DNA of 64,000 nt, from positions 496,001-560,000 of the forward strand of contig NC_050734.1 in NCBI RefSeq assembly GCF_014133895.1. The letters are read 5' to 3'. Positions 26,295-36,962 of this stretch are shown here, piece by piece (position 1 is the stretch's first letter; each line of letters begins with the position of its first letter). Under the pieces are notes generated by a model. It ran no database searches. It was given only the letters and a program-made list of their open reading frames with translations, and had not been told where the DNA came from. This DNA comes from Torulaspora globosa (taxonomy: Eukaryota > Ascomycota > Saccharomycetes > Saccharomycetales > Saccharomycetaceae). The position numbers were made by a program, and so were the translations under genes.

Positions 26295-29200
26295 ATGTCT
26301 GAGGATGGTGAGAAGGACAGAAAGCAGCAGATTCGGGAGATCTACCGATACGATGAGATGTCAAATAAGGTTCTCAGGGTTGATAAGAGACTGCAGACAA
26401 TCAAGAGTGATCCACAACGAGATGCGGAACTTTGCCAACCGAAATCCATGGAAGGAAGAATCTCCGTGAAGGAGATGGGGATGAGTGCCCGGCGGGAAAT
26501 CGACAACGAAGATAGAGAACAGGCGAGAAAGAGTTTAGAACGTGGACAGGCGAGAAGCAAGAAGACTTCTGAGAGGCCAGTGAGTTCAATGAGAAGTGTC
26601 TTGGATTATGATAATTCTGCACTGAAGTATTACCCGACGGATCAGACGAATAAGGCTCTATATGAAGAAATATTGAGATGGATAACGGAAGTAGTCGGCA
26701 TGGATATACCGCACGATATCATTGCTAGCACAGCAGACCTGTTGATAAGCGCTTTAAAGGATGATGAGGATGAAGCTGACGGGGTTTTGGACAAAAAGAG
26801 GGTGTTTATCGAGAAAGAACTTGAGCTGCCGATTCAGCCTGCTAGATTTAAGGATTTGGTCCAACTAGTGAGACAAATCACAGATTACAAAGATGGTTCT
26901 GTGGAGGAGGATGAAAAAGCTGTACCCGTACTGCTTGAAGACGCACCCGAAGAGGGGTATGCTGAAGAGGAAGATAGTACGTTGCTGAATGAGCTTGAGC
27001 AAGAAGATGGAGAAGACGAGGTGTCTGATTCTATCAACCGCAAGAAGGCGGCTTTGGCAGATGACGCGGGGCTTGGCTTAGCGCACGACGAGGATAAAAT
27101 CTTCCTTGCTGGAAAGAATCTGGATATCATCGAAGAGGTAAGCATAAATGAAGTCGACGAGTTTTTCGTACGAAGAAGGCTGAATGAATCTAGGGTAGAC
27201 CTCGATGCAAGCTCCGTCCAACATCTTTCGGATCAAATATTGGAAGTACTCGAAAGGAATGACAGTAATTCGAAAAGCCTTGAGGTAGAACTCCTAAATT
27301 TACTTGGAGCTGAACAACTTCAGTTCGTCAAATATATCGTCAAAAATTCCGACGCTCTTCTCTGGGGTATTCGTTTAGCAAGAACAGAGGAAAGTTTAAG
27401 ACCCAAGGTCCTTCAGGATATGCGACAAAATGGCGTACGAGCTTTGGCCGACCAGTACGATGAGGGAACGCGCCTGAATAGCAAGAGAACGGCCGCAAAT
27501 GCCCTAGATAGCATATCAACTAAAGAAGGAGATGCCAAAAGGCTCCGAGCGAGTGATCGAGGGCCAGTTCCACCTCTTCTGGATCTTGAGAGTCTTGCGT
27601 TCAACGAAGGCGCTAATTTGATGACCGTATCGAAAGTTTCGCTGCCGCAAGGCTCTTACAAAAAAGTCAATCAGCACTACGAAGAGATACACATTCCTGC
27701 CCCAAAGAGGCCAGACATTGATTACCCGTTAATACAAACATCTTCCTTACCTGTCTGGGCTCGAAATGCTTTTCCAGCAAGAGAGACCGAGAGTCTTAAC
27801 CCCATCCAGTCGAGAGTCTTCCCCGCTGCATTTCACAACGACATGAATCTTCTTTTGTGCGCACCAACTGGTGCCGGTAAGACCAACGTTGCTATGCTTT
27901 GCGTTCTCAGAGCAGTTTCCACTTTCATTAACCCTGATACGAATAGCTTGCGGAGTAAGCAATTCAAGATAGTTTACTTAGCGCCTCTAAAGGCCTTAGT
28001 ACAGGAACAGGTTAGAGAATTCAGAAGGCGCTTAGCATATCTAGACATCAAGGTGGAGGAACTGACTGGGGATTCAGCGCTCAGCAGACATCAGATAGCT
28101 GAAACGCAAATATTAGTTTCAACACCTGAGAAATGGGATGTTATAACCCGCAAAGCTGCTGATACATCATCCTATATCAACCTCGTCAATCTGTTGATAA
28201 TCGATGAGGTCCACCTTCTTCACGATCAGAGAGGGCCCGTTTTAGAATGCATAGTGGCAAGATCCTTACAGTCACCTGTTGCGAGACGAGCTCCAAGAAT
28301 TGTTGGACTTTCGGCTACACTTCCAAATTATCAGGATGTTGCAAAGTTCTTACGCGTTCCGACTGACGGACTGTTTTATTTTGACTCGTCATTCAGACCT
28401 TGTCCTCTTAGTCAGCAGTTCTGTGGGATCACGGAGAAGAATTCAATAAAAAGATTGCACGCTGCAGATGAGGCGTGCTACGATAAGACGCTTGAGGCCG
28501 TCACCAATGGTCACCAAGTTATAATTTTCGTTCATTCTCGAAGAGAAACGGCAAGGTTAGCAAGACACCTTATACAAAAGTTCCGTGATCAAGGAAGTAT
28601 TGAAAGCTTACAGAAGGCAGATCCAGCTTCAAAGCAGATCTTGCAAACGGAAGCGGAGAAAATTCAAAACCCTCATTTGGCACAGACTTTGAAACAAGGT
28701 GTCGGAATTCATCACGCTGGTTTGTCCAGAGAAGATCGATCTCTTTCAGAGGACCTATTTGCGGATGGTCTCCTGCAGGTTCTGGTCTCTACAGCGACTC
28801 TGGCATGGGGGGTCAATCTTCCAGCTCACACTGTCATCATAAAAGGAACGGACGTTTACTCAGCGGAAAAAGGCAGGTGGGATCGACTGCCTCCTCAAGA
28901 TCTGTTGCAAATGTTGGGTAGAGCTGGGAGGCCAAGATATGATACTCACGGGGAGGGAATCGTTATTACGAATCAAACTGATGTACAATATTTTCTAGCC
29001 ATCTTGAACCAACAATTGCCGATAGAATCTCAGTTTGTATCAATGGCGGTGGACGCGCTGAATGCTGAGGTAGTCTCTGGTAGTATCAGAAGTAGGAAAG
29101 ACGCTGTCAATTGGTTGAGCTACACTTACCTATATGTGAGAGCTCTGGTTTCACCTCAGCTGTATAACGTGACAGACAGCGAAGGTGATGATAGTTTGCT

Positions 29201-32200
29201 TCGATTTCGAGATTCTTTAGCCCACTCAGCTTTCAGCGTTCTTCAGGACGAGAAACTGATAAGTTATAATGCCGAAGAGGGTACGGTGCAATCCACAGAA
29301 CTGGGCCGCATAGCATCTTACTTTTACGTCAAGCACAAATCCATGCAAACCTACAACCGAGGCCTAAATGAGCGTTCATCTCAGATGGACCTTTTCAGGT
29401 TGATTGCAATGTCAGGTGAGTTTGAGTACCTATCTGTCAGACCAGAAGAGAGAAAGGAGCTGAAGGAGCTTTTGGAAAGAGCTCCAGTCCCCGTTAAGGA
29501 AGATGCCGACGACTGTTTGGCGAAAATAAACATTCTTCTTCAAAGTTACATTTCTAGAATGAAGTTCGAGGGTTTCGCTTTGAGTTCCGATATGACATTT
29601 ATTAAGCAGAATGCAGGCCGCATATCCAGAGCGCTTTTTGAATTGTCCTTGAAGAAAGGCTACTCTCAAACCTCCAAAAGACTGCTAGATATTTGCAAAA
29701 TGATTGAGCGCAGAGCGTGGGTTGCAAATTCACCTTTGAGACAAATCAAGGACTGTCCCAAAGAGCTGATCAAGAAAACTGAGGCTTCCACTCTATCTTG
29801 GCAGGATTACATGGAACTTGAAAGTCCAGCACAAGTAGGTCAGGCTGTGAGATCGGAGAAATACGGCAAAATGGTGTACGATTTACTGAGGAGGTTCCCC
29901 AAGCTAATTCTAAAATGTTCAATTCAGCCGCTAACCGCTAGTCTACTTAGACTCGAATTAGAGATTCTTCCTGATTGGATATGGGAATCCAAGTTCCACG
30001 GTTTTGGCGAACAATTCTTAGTCTTGGTTGAGGATACGGATGGCGAGAAGATACTTTATTCTGATACCATACTAATAAAAAGAAATGACTTGTATGAGAC
30101 ACGAATATTAGAAATCACCATCCAACTCTCTGCAGCCCAGCAGAAAAGACTACCGCCAAACTTCTTCATCTCTGCAATCTCTGAGCGATGGTTGAACTGT
30201 GAGACGCAGCTGGTAGTTGATATGCAGCAAGTACGACTGCCGAGAAAATTTCCTGCTCCAACTCCACTTCTTGATACGAAATTAGTGCCAACATCGGAAG
30301 TAAATGTGGAAGAGTTTTCAGAAGTATTCGGTTTTACAGCTTTTAACAAATTTCAAAGTCAAGTGTTCCATTCCGTTTACAACTCTAACGCCAACGTCTT
30401 TATCGGGGCAGCTAAGGGAACTGGCAAGACAGTTTTAGCCGAGATTGCTTTGCTCAATCACTGGCGACAAAACAAAGGGCGTGCAATTTACATTAATCCA
30501 AGACAGGAGAAAATAGACTATCTAATACAAAATTGGACCAAAAGATTTTCTGGATTAGCGGGCGGCAAAGATATAGACAAATTGGGTCTAGAGACGACTT
30601 TGAACCTCCGTATTATCGCTCAGAGCCACTTGATACTGGCGACACCCGAGCAGTTTGAAGTTGTTTCAAGAAGCTGGAGGCAGAAGAAAAATCTACAAAA
30701 CATCGATCTTTTGATCTACGATGATGTGCATGAAATGTCAAATGGGTTAGATGGTGCCACTTACGAAATATTAATCAGTCGTATGAGCTTCATAAGCAAT
30801 CAGCTTGATAATAAAACAAGGATCGTGGCGTTGGCATCTTGTATAGCAAATGGACGCGATTTAGGCGAATGGTTGGGAGTCTCAAAGGGCAACATCTATA
30901 ACTTCTCTCCTCAAGAAAAGGCAGCACCAGTCGAAATTCAACTAAATTCATTTGATCAACCGCCCAACGTCGCATACAATCTGTCGATGGTCAAAAGCGC
31001 ATTTGAATTTGCCCACGCAAATGCTACGTCCACCAGTATAATATACCTACCAACAAGAACCTCTTGTTTCAAGGTGGCTGCTGATATGGCTAAGTATGGA
31101 GTCGATCGCGATTGGAACATGTCGAAATTGGAGGAGCATGGCCCACCCCACCTTTCCATCCACGCCACTCAGGATCCCTTGCTTGAATCGCCGCTAAGGA
31201 TGAGAATTGGTATCTTGTACCAGAATATGACAAGCAAGGATAGAAAACTTGTTCTACAGCTTTACTCGCACAATGAGTTGTCTGTGCTACTTGTTACACG
31301 AGACTGTTGTTTCTATGCTCCAAACTCTAAATCAGTGATTATTCTGGGTACCCAATATTATGAGGGGAAAGAGCATCGGTACGTTAATTACACGGCGAAC
31401 GAGATTTTAGAGATGGCGGGAACAGCTCAGGATAAACACAGTGGAGGCACTTCGAAAGCGTTGATCCTTACAAACAAAAATTCGAAGGATTACTATAAAA
31501 AATTTCTGCTCGAGTCTGTTCCAGTGGAGAGCTCATTGTACTTTAGCATACACGACTTGTTAATTGCAGAAATAAGCAGCTCGGTTATTCGAAGTAAACA
31601 AGATTGCGTTGACTGGCTGGCTTACACGTATTTCTACCGTCGTCTTCATGCTAATCCAAGCTTTTACGGTGTTAAAGATGTGTCATCTTACGGCATCTCA
31701 GCCTATTTAACTGAGCTGGTTGAAGGTACCTTGACCGATCTTCAAAACTCCTCGGTGATTGAAATAGAGGATAACGAGGGGCTGGAAGACGCTGGTGCGC
31801 AGGAAGTCGAGGAAATGATAGCACCGCTAACTGGTTGTCTCGTCAGCGCTCATTACAATATATCCTTTCTGTCTTTGAATATGCTTCTGACATCTCTCTC
31901 TGGTGGTGCCACGCAACAAGATATTCTAAAGATCTTATCGAAGGCAAGTGAATTCGACTCAATTCCTCTTAGAGAGGATGAGATGTCAGTGGTTCAAAAA
32001 CTGAACCAGCTCGTTCCTTTCAAAGTTGACGATATAAGTGGGGCCAATTTACTAAATTCAAAGGTATATTTATTGTTACAGGCCCATTTTTCAAGACTCA
32101 AATTGACACCGGAATTATCATTCGACCTAGAAGTGGTGTTGGGGAAATCAGTCTCTCTAATAAGCGCCATAGTTGATATCTTATCTGGTGATGGAAGGCT

Positions 32201-32777
32201 GAATGCAATGACCGCCATGGATATTTCACAGATGATTACACAGGGGATGTGGGACACTGATAGTCCTTTGAAACAAATTCCTTTCTTCAGCGGTGAGATA
32301 TTGGCCAAGTGTGCCAACAAAAATGTAGAGACTGTCTATGATATAATGGCTCTGGAGGATGAGGAACGAGAAGGTATAATGCCCTCTGACGAAAGTGAGG
32401 TTTTCGAAATCGCTAATTTTGTCAATAACTATCCTAATATTGAACTAGAGTATCGTATCGAGCAGACTGGGACATTCAAGGCAGGCGAGCGAACGACAAT
32501 AAACGTCACCTTAACAAGAGATGAAATGCCAGAAACGCTGGTTGTAAACTCCAAAAAATTACCCTTTGAAAGATTGGAAAGCTGGTGGGTAGTTGTGGGT
32601 GAAGTTGCTACAAAACAGTTGCATGCAATCAAGAAAGTGTCTCTGCGCCGTGATGTACAAACTTTTGACCTAGAATTTACTCCAGAGAAAGGCGACCATC
32701 GATTAACAGTTTGGTGTGTGTGCAACTCTTATCTGGATGCAGATAAGGAAGTTTCTTTCAGTTTAAATGTCGAATGA
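26295..32777 (+). CDS. BRR2: BRR2, U5 snRNP RNA helicase
   Basis: A 2160-residue Ski2-like helicase (S. cerevisiae 2163) that unwinds U4 from U6 to activate the spliceosome. Seen: a long N-terminal regulatory region with an acidic stretch near residues 200-245; helicase cassette 1 with Walker A APTGAGKT near 524-531 and a DEVH box near 636; HAGLSREDR and QMLGRAGRP motifs; a Sec63 unit; then cassette 2 with AAKGTGKT near 1371-1378 and DDVH near 1475; a second Sec63 unit and an Ig-like end. Cassette 2 lacks the standard late motifs (no QxxGRAGR; it reads EMAGTAQD), as expected since the second cassette is catalytically inactive and binds regulators. It converges on RAD3 with only 57 bases between stops. 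Confidence 0.98.
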   Translation: MSEDGEKDRKQQIREIYRYDEMSNKVLRVDKRLQTIKSDPQRDAELCQPKSMEGRISVKEMGMSARREIDNEDREQARKSLERGQARSKKTSERPVSSMRSVLDYDNSALKYYPTDQTNKALYEEILRWITEVVGMDIPHDIIASTADLLISALKDDEDEADGVLDKKRVFIEKELELPIQPARFKDLVQLVRQITDYKDGSVEEDEKAVPVLLEDAPEEGYAEEEDSTLLNELEQEDGEDEVSDSINRKKAALADDAGLGLAHDEDKIFLAGKNLDIIEEVSINEVDEFFVRRRLNESRVDLDASSVQHLSDQILEVLERNDSNSKSLEVELLNLLGAEQLQFVKYIVKNSDALLWGIRLARTEESLRPKVLQDMRQNGVRALADQYDEGTRLNSKRTAANALDSISTKEGDAKRLRASDRGPVPPLLDLESLAFNEGANLMTVSKVSLPQGSYKKVNQHYEEIHIPAPKRPDIDYPLIQTSSLPVWARNAFPARETESLNPIQSRVFPAAFHNDMNLLLCAPTGAGKTNVAMLCVLRAVSTFINPDTNSLRSKQFKIVYLAPLKALVQEQVREFRRRLAYLDIKVEELTGDSALSRHQIAETQILVSTPEKWDVITRKAADTSSYINLVNLLIIDEVHLLHDQRGPVLECIVARSLQSPVARRAPRIVGLSATLPNYQDVAKFLRVPTDGLFYFDSSFRPCPLSQQFCGITEKNSIKRLHAADEACYDKTLEAVTNGHQVIIFVHSRRETARLARHLIQKFRDQGSIESLQKADPASKQILQTEAEKIQNPHLAQTLKQGVGIHHAGLSREDRSLSEDLFADGLLQVLVSTATLAWGVNLPAHTVIIKGTDVYSAEKGRWDRLPPQDLLQMLGRAGRPRYDTHGEGIVITNQTDVQYFLAILNQQLPIESQFVSMAVDALNAEVVSGSIRSRKDAVNWLSYTYLYVRALVSPQLYNVTDSEGDDSLLRFRDSLAHSAFSVLQDEKLISYNAEEGTVQSTELGRIASYFYVKHKSMQTYNRGLNERSSQMDLFRLIAMSGEFEYLSVRPEERKELKELLERAPVPVKEDADDCLAKINILLQSYISRMKFEGFALSSDMTFIKQNAGRISRALFELSLKKGYSQTSKRLLDICKMIERRAWVANSPLRQIKDCPKELIKKTEASTLSWQDYMELESPAQVGQAVRSEKYGKMVYDLLRRFPKLILKCSIQPLTASLLRLELEILPDWIWESKFHGFGEQFLVLVEDTDGEKILYSDTILIKRNDLYETRILEITIQLSAAQQKRLPPNFFISAISERWLNCETQLVVDMQQVRLPRKFPAPTPLLDTKLVPTSEVNVEEFSEVFGFTAFNKFQSQVFHSVYNSNANVFIGAAKGTGKTVLAEIALLNHWRQNKGRAIYINPRQEKIDYLIQNWTKRFSGLAGGKDIDKLGLETTLNLRIIAQSHLILATPEQFEVVSRSWRQKKNLQNIDLLIYDDVHEMSNGLDGATYEILISRMSFISNQLDNKTRIVALASCIANGRDLGEWLGVSKGNIYNFSPQEKAAPVEIQLNSFDQPPNVAYNLSMVKSAFEFAHANATSTSIIYLPTRTSCFKVAADMAKYGVDRDWNMSKLEEHGPPHLSIHATQDPLLESPLRMRIGILYQNMTSKDRKLVLQLYSHNELSVLLVTRDCCFYAPNSKSVIILGTQYYEGKEHRYVNYTANEILEMAGTAQDKHSGGTSKALILTNKNSKDYYKKFLLESVPVESSLYFSIHDLLIAEISSSVIRSKQDCVDWLAYTYFYRRLHANPSFYGVKDVSSYGISAYLTELVEGTLTDLQNSSVIEIEDNEGLEDAGAQEVEEMIAPLTGCLVSAHYNISFLSLNMLLTSLSGGATQQDILKILSKASEFDSIPLREDEMSVVQKLNQLVPFKVDDISGANLLNSKVYLLLQAHFSRLKLTPELSFDLEVVLGKSVSLISAIVDILSGDGRLNAMTAMDISQMITQGMWDTDSPLKQIPFFSGEILAKCANKNVETVYDIMALEDEEREGIMPSDESEVFEIANFVNNYPNIELEYRIEQTGTFKAGERTTINVTLTRDEMPETLVVNSKKLPFERLESWWVVVGEVATKQLHAIKKVSLRRDVQTFDLEFTPEKGDHRLTVWCVCNSYLDADKEVSFSLNVE

Positions 32778-32834
32778 TAAGTAAATGCTACATAATACTG
32801 GTTATTAGCTGCCCCGATTCAGCGTAGCGGAGCA

Positions 32835-35162
32835 TTATTCCATTTCAACATCAACAGGAGCTTCATCCTGGATCGTGCCATCTCCATTCTGCTGCTTTCT
32901 TTTTGATTTTTCTTCCTGCTGATATTGAAGGAGCTCTTCGTATCTCCAAACGGAGACACCTTCTTGATCTTTTGGATCTGTGGGTTGAGCCATTGTCCTC
33001 AAGAACTGTTTGGCGTTAGCGATAGCCATATCTGTTGAAAGGTTGAGATCAGCATCAGAAAGGCCCTGAGAAATCCACTTTGGTAACTGATTTCTTTTCC
33101 TTGAAAATCTACGATCCGCCAATACCATCACTCCGTAATCATCCTTTCCTCTCAAAACCCTACCCAAACATTGTGCGGCATGCCTCATTGCATCAAATGA
33201 TAGGAAATCATTCTCTCTTATCTGATAGTTTTCCCTAAGAAATTCCAAACGGGCCTTTAATATACGAGACTCAGTGTACTGGAACGGAATGCCTATCATC
33301 AGCACTGTTCTACCATACTGATGGTCAAAGTCGATTCCTTCTGAAACTTTGCCACGGGCGACAGATAAAAGAATAGCACCTCTTCCATTGGAACAAGCTT
33401 TTCTGTACGTTTCCAGGGCAAGCGAAGTCTCTTGAGCGTCTGGGGTTTCAACCAAAATTAGCTTATGTTTCCAAACTTCATCCAATATGCCCATCGTTTG
33501 CCACATAGATATGATGCTTTCCATGTAAAGGTATGATGGGAAGAATACAACCATCCCATCCGGCGTTATTTTAGCAAATTCCACCAGCATTGAACCATAA
33601 TTACGTACAATACTAGGATCATTCCGAATTTCAAACCTAGAAGAAATAGCCACTTGATCTGAACCCTTGGTCACAATCATTGGCAAGAATGATTTTTTCG
33701 CTAAGGTCATTGCATAAGATCTCTGGAGCACCGTGTTGAAATTCAGCATCCTAGGGTACATATCAAGCGGTGATATGGTACCCGAAGTAATTATCACGGA
33801 TGAAAATCTTTCAAATACAGGTTTTATTGCAATTGATGCATCCAAACATGTGAATCGCATGATAGGGTTCGGCACAGCGGCATTCTCTATTTCATAGGGT
33901 TCAATGATCAATAAAAAGCCTGTCTCATATGTTGATATTAAGGTAGCAAATGTCGCAATGTCCTTAAGTGCCATGAAGTCTTCTATTTCGGACACCTCCA
34001 GCGTCCTTACCAGAAGCGAGAGCCGTTCCGAGCAAAACCGTAAAGGTTTTCTGTCAATGAAAGTTAATTGTTTTAAATGCTGCAGAAATGACTTGGGCGT
34101 CTCTGAAATTACATGTAAAACTTTCATTCTTGTCTTCAGATACTCGATTAGCCTCTTAAGAAATGAGACAAAATGTTCTGCTCTCCTGATATTCCCTGGT
34201 ATCGCTTCTGTCAATAAATCTTCTGAGAGAACAGGCGTTTCTAAAGCGGCTTCTTCGCCAGGTTCTAATATCTCTGCGGTGTGCAGCCCTTTGACTAATT
34301 TATCATATTCGTCTTGCAACTTCTTAGCATCCACTCTTCTAACCTCTTGAATCCTATTTTCCAGAGCATTAGCGCCCTTCGTAGCGCGCTTCAGGACATC
34401 GTTTGTCAAATCAAGTGAAAGCGACTCTATACAAACGTTGTCAATATTGTGCGCCTCATCGAAAATGACAATTCCATCCTTTGAAACTTCCTTCGAGACT
34501 CTTTCCGCAATTTTGGGATCCAGCAAATAGTGATAGGAGTAAATAATAATATTACAGAGTGAGATCATACGACGAACGATAAAATACGGACACAAAGTTC
34601 GCTCCTCACAGTACTTTATCAGCCTCTCAAATGAAAACACACCCTTAGGAAGATAATCTTCAACTTCGAGGTTGTATAGATTCTCATGGTAATCACACAG
34701 TTCAACCTTAGATTCCGGATCATTTTCCAACTGACGTTTTGCCTGGCCATTGGTCATACGACGGCATTTTTCATCAACAACTGTACCCTTCCGTTCCTTA
34801 CTTACGATTGGATGCAGACAGAGATTTTTTCTCGAAGTTAAACCTAGGCCTCTGAAATCCTCACGGAAGCCTAACTCCCGAGTTCTATAATCCATAAGGT
34901 TCTCCAACTCTATCAGCGCTTTTTCGATCTCGGACATAGTACGGGAACAGTATATGATCTTTCGATGCTCAGGATAGTGCATTTGATAGGCAATAGTTAA
35001 TGAAAGTAATGAAACAGTTTTCCCAGTTCCCGAAGGCATTTCCAGAATACTATTTCCGCCGGCATCTAAAGTTCTCTTGATATCGCACATATACTTGTAC
35101 TGCTCTGGGTAAATTTTGGGATAAGGGAAAAGTACTGGTAAATCATCGATGTAGAATTTCAT
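32835..35162 (-). CDS. RAD3: RAD3, TFIIH DNA helicase (XPD)
   Basis: A 775-residue 5'-3' helicase (S. cerevisiae 778), a TFIIH subunit needed for nucleotide excision repair and for transcription initiation. The start chosen is the ATG at 35162, giving MKFYIDDLPVLFPYPKIYPEQ, identical in form to the family N-terminus; upstream codons lack ATG. Seen: Walker A MPSGTGKT with K48, four cysteines between about residues 110 and 195 forming the XPD 4Fe-4S cluster (LCLHP, KCRRM, LCDYH, LCPYF), the DEAH box FDEAHNIDN near 235, and motif VI AAQCLGRVLRGKDD. The final tail (acidic, after QEGVSVWRYEELL) is variable. A TCACGTGA E-box lies about 145 bases upstream. Very secure. Confidence 0.98.
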   Translation of the reverse strand: MKFYIDDLPVLFPYPKIYPEQYKYMCDIKRTLDAGGNSILEMPSGTGKTVSLLSLTIAYQMHYPEHRKIIYCSRTMSEIEKALIELENLMDYRTRELGFREDFRGLGLTSRKNLCLHPIVSKERKGTVVDEKCRRMTNGQAKRQLENDPESKVELCDYHENLYNLEVEDYLPKGVFSFERLIKYCEERTLCPYFIVRRMISLCNIIIYSYHYLLDPKIAERVSKEVSKDGIVIFDEAHNIDNVCIESLSLDLTNDVLKRATKGANALENRIQEVRRVDAKKLQDEYDKLVKGLHTAEILEPGEEAALETPVLSEDLLTEAIPGNIRRAEHFVSFLKRLIEYLKTRMKVLHVISETPKSFLQHLKQLTFIDRKPLRFCSERLSLLVRTLEVSEIEDFMALKDIATFATLISTYETGFLLIIEPYEIENAAVPNPIMRFTCLDASIAIKPVFERFSSVIITSGTISPLDMYPRMLNFNTVLQRSYAMTLAKKSFLPMIVTKGSDQVAISSRFEIRNDPSIVRNYGSMLVEFAKITPDGMVVFFPSYLYMESIISMWQTMGILDEVWKHKLILVETPDAQETSLALETYRKACSNGRGAILLSVARGKVSEGIDFDHQYGRTVLMIGIPFQYTESRILKARLEFLRENYQIRENDFLSFDAMRHAAQCLGRVLRGKDDYGVMVLADRRFSRKRNQLPKWISQGLSDADLNLSTDMAIANAKQFLRTMAQPTDPKDQEGVSVWRYEELLQYQQEEKSKRKQQNGDGTIQDEAPVDVEME

Positions 35163-35304
35163 TTTGACTTCAAAGACCAAATGCTTCTTGGTCGTTCAAA
35201 CCTTGGAATCGCTCCTCTACTAGATCTAACCGTCGCCTGGTTCTTAGCATGATGGGGATTTCAATATCAGGAATCAGGAAGCGATTATCTAAAGCAGATA
35301 CATA

Positions 35305-35312
35305 TCACGTGA
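35305..35312. promoter_or_regulatory. E-box TCACGTGA in RAD3 promoter
   Basis: Perfect TCACGTGA palindrome, about 145 bases before the RAD3 ATG in the 198-base RAD3-ADK2 gap. Cbf1/Tye7-class site; role not established. Confidence 0.45.
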
Positions 35313-35360
35313 AACAGATCCAAAAGTGCCTTCCTCTGCCAGTGAAAGATGTTGCTTGAA

Positions 35361-36053
35361 TCAGTGCTCACTGCGGTGCTTCTCGATCAGCTCGAAGAGT
35401 TTCGGTGTTATGATATCGGATGTGTCGCCAGAGACTGTCTCCAAAAGGCCTCTCTGCGCGTAGAATTCCTTCAAAGGACTTGCCGTCCTGTGATACTCGT
35501 CCAGCCGTCTCTTGAAAACCTCCGCCGTGTCATCAGGCCTTTTGCTCAGTGGCTCCCCAGTGATATCATCGATTCCTGGGATTTTGGGCGGCTTGTATTG
35601 CAGATTATACACTCTACCGCTTGGTACATGAACGTACCTGTTCTCGATTCTCTCGAGTATAACGCTTTCCGGAACGTCCAGTTCTACAACCAGAGTCAAG
35701 CCGGTGTCATACTTAGACAGCGCTGCTCTGAGCATCTTCCCCTGCTCAAGAGTACGCGGAAATCCATCTAGAAGCCAAGTAGCTTCCCGAGATAACCAGC
35801 CTGCTTGCTGGAGGTGGCCCTTGATCAATCTTGTGACCACTTCGTCTGGTAACAGCTTGCCCTCGAAGATGTAAGATGCTGCTAAGGAACCCAACGGTGT
35901 CTTTTTCTGTATCTGTTGACGTAGCAGATCTCCGGATGAGATAGAATTAAGCTGGGGAAATTTCGTCAACAATCGCGCAGTCTGAGTTCCTTTGCCAGAC
36001 CCGGGAGCTCCAAGAATGAGTAGTCGTACGGGCTTCATTAGTTGAGTTGACAT
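35361..36053 (-). CDS. ADK2: ADK2, mitochondrial GTP:AMP phosphotransferase
   Basis: A 230-residue adenylate-kinase-family enzyme (S. cerevisiae Adk2 is 225) of the mitochondrial matrix that converts GTP plus AMP to GDP plus ADP. Start is the ATG at 36053. Seen: P-loop GAPGSGKGTQ at residues 15-24, AMP-binding SSGDLLRQQI, the conserved LDGFPRTLEQ, and a LID region PPKIPGIDDITGEPLSKRPDD, then the DDTAEVFKRRLDEY arginine helix. The short N-terminus MSTQLMKPVR acts as an uncleaved import signal in the family (known for AK3-type enzymes). It lies in tandem upstream of RAD3, as in S. cerevisiae YER170W-YER171W. An ADK1 assignment is unlikely given the LID sequence and neighbours. Confidence 0.94.
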   Translation of the reverse strand: MSTQLMKPVRLLILGAPGSGKGTQTARLLTKFPQLNSISSGDLLRQQIQKKTPLGSLAASYIFEGKLLPDEVVTRLIKGHLQQAGWLSREATWLLDGFPRTLEQGKMLRAALSKYDTGLTLVVELDVPESVILERIENRYVHVPSGRVYNLQYKPPKIPGIDDITGEPLSKRPDDTAEVFKRRLDEYHRTASPLKEFYAQRGLLETVSGDTSDIITPKLFELIEKHRSEH

Positions 36054-36594
36054 ACTACCGTATCACACAGCCTGAGCGATCTCGCCTGTTTTAATACCTT
36101 GACATCAATGATTCGAGAGAGTATTGATTGGGGCTTTTCGCGGATCCCGTCCAAAAGGAAAAATGAAACAAGCTCAACAACCAACAGGCATCATAACCGA
36201 TTTATAACGACTTTTATTCGTTCATTTTGGCAAAACCCGTAAAACGATTTTCCTTATTCTACTCTGTATGCAGTTGAATCGTATCTCATTCGCCTATTGT
36301 ACGTTGCCCGACGCCACAAGGAGTGAGCAGCTGAAACAATAATGGCCATCAGGGTTAAGGGCTGCGAGTTGAACGGCCGAGTCACAACGCTGACGCGAGT
36401 TTCGACATTGTCAAGCTTCGCTTCGAGTACAAAAGGGTACTGCTGTAACAAGCTGGCCAACCAGCGGAGCACGAGCCGTGCCGGAGGGAAGCCCTGTGTT
36501 GGCCGCAAAAATTGCTCCACTCGTCAAATATCTAGCGAACGTCGATGAAGCTGAATTGAGAGTGTATTATCTGACCGGTGGCGGCGCCTCGACC

Positions 36595-36604
36595 TCGGCG
36601 GCTA
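36595..36604 (+). promoter_or_regulatory. URS1 (Ume6 site) in ADK2-MSH6 gap
   Basis: TCGGCGGCTA followed by A, a perfect URS1 core. The 17 bases at 36594-36610 are identical to 6227-6243 in front of PCH2, so flanking bases are shared too. Target gene unclear. Confidence 0.7.
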
Positions 36605-36951
36605 ATTCATGCCGGCCCTAAAACAACGAGAAAATGTGTCGTACCTCCTCGTGAGCTCCCATAACACAATCTAGGACCCTGAAACTCGCAACTGAATGTC
36701 GTAAGCGGTCCGAATCCGCAAAATCCCTGCTGAACGAAGCAATATCCCACGGGAATCGTGATAACCAAGAGTTACTTCGCCAGCGCAACTCTCCAGCTAA
36801 CGACCATATTCTCAAACTTTCCTTCCGCACCGAAACACATTCTCTGAGCGCCTATAAACGGCCTCTAGCTTGTGAGATATCCAGAAACAAGATGATTCTT
36901 AAGCTCTGATTGCTATATATTCTAGCTTTGAAAATCACATGACTGGGCGAG

Positions 36952-36962
36952 ACGCGACGCGT
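36952..36962. promoter_or_regulatory. MCB element(s) upstream of MSH6
   Basis: ACGCGACGCGT: a perfect MluI cell-cycle box ACGCGT at 36957-36962 overlapped by a near copy, ACGCGA. It is 122-132 bases before the MSH6 ATG. Mbp1-Swi6 (MBF) uses this site for G1/S expression; S. cerevisiae MSH6 is G1/S-regulated. Confidence 0.75.

Noticed and set aside
36254..36520. 88-codon minus-strand open frame in the ADK2-MSH6 gap
   Set aside because: It opens with GTG right after an in-frame TGA; the first ATG leaves only about 31 codons, and no splice signals were found upstream.
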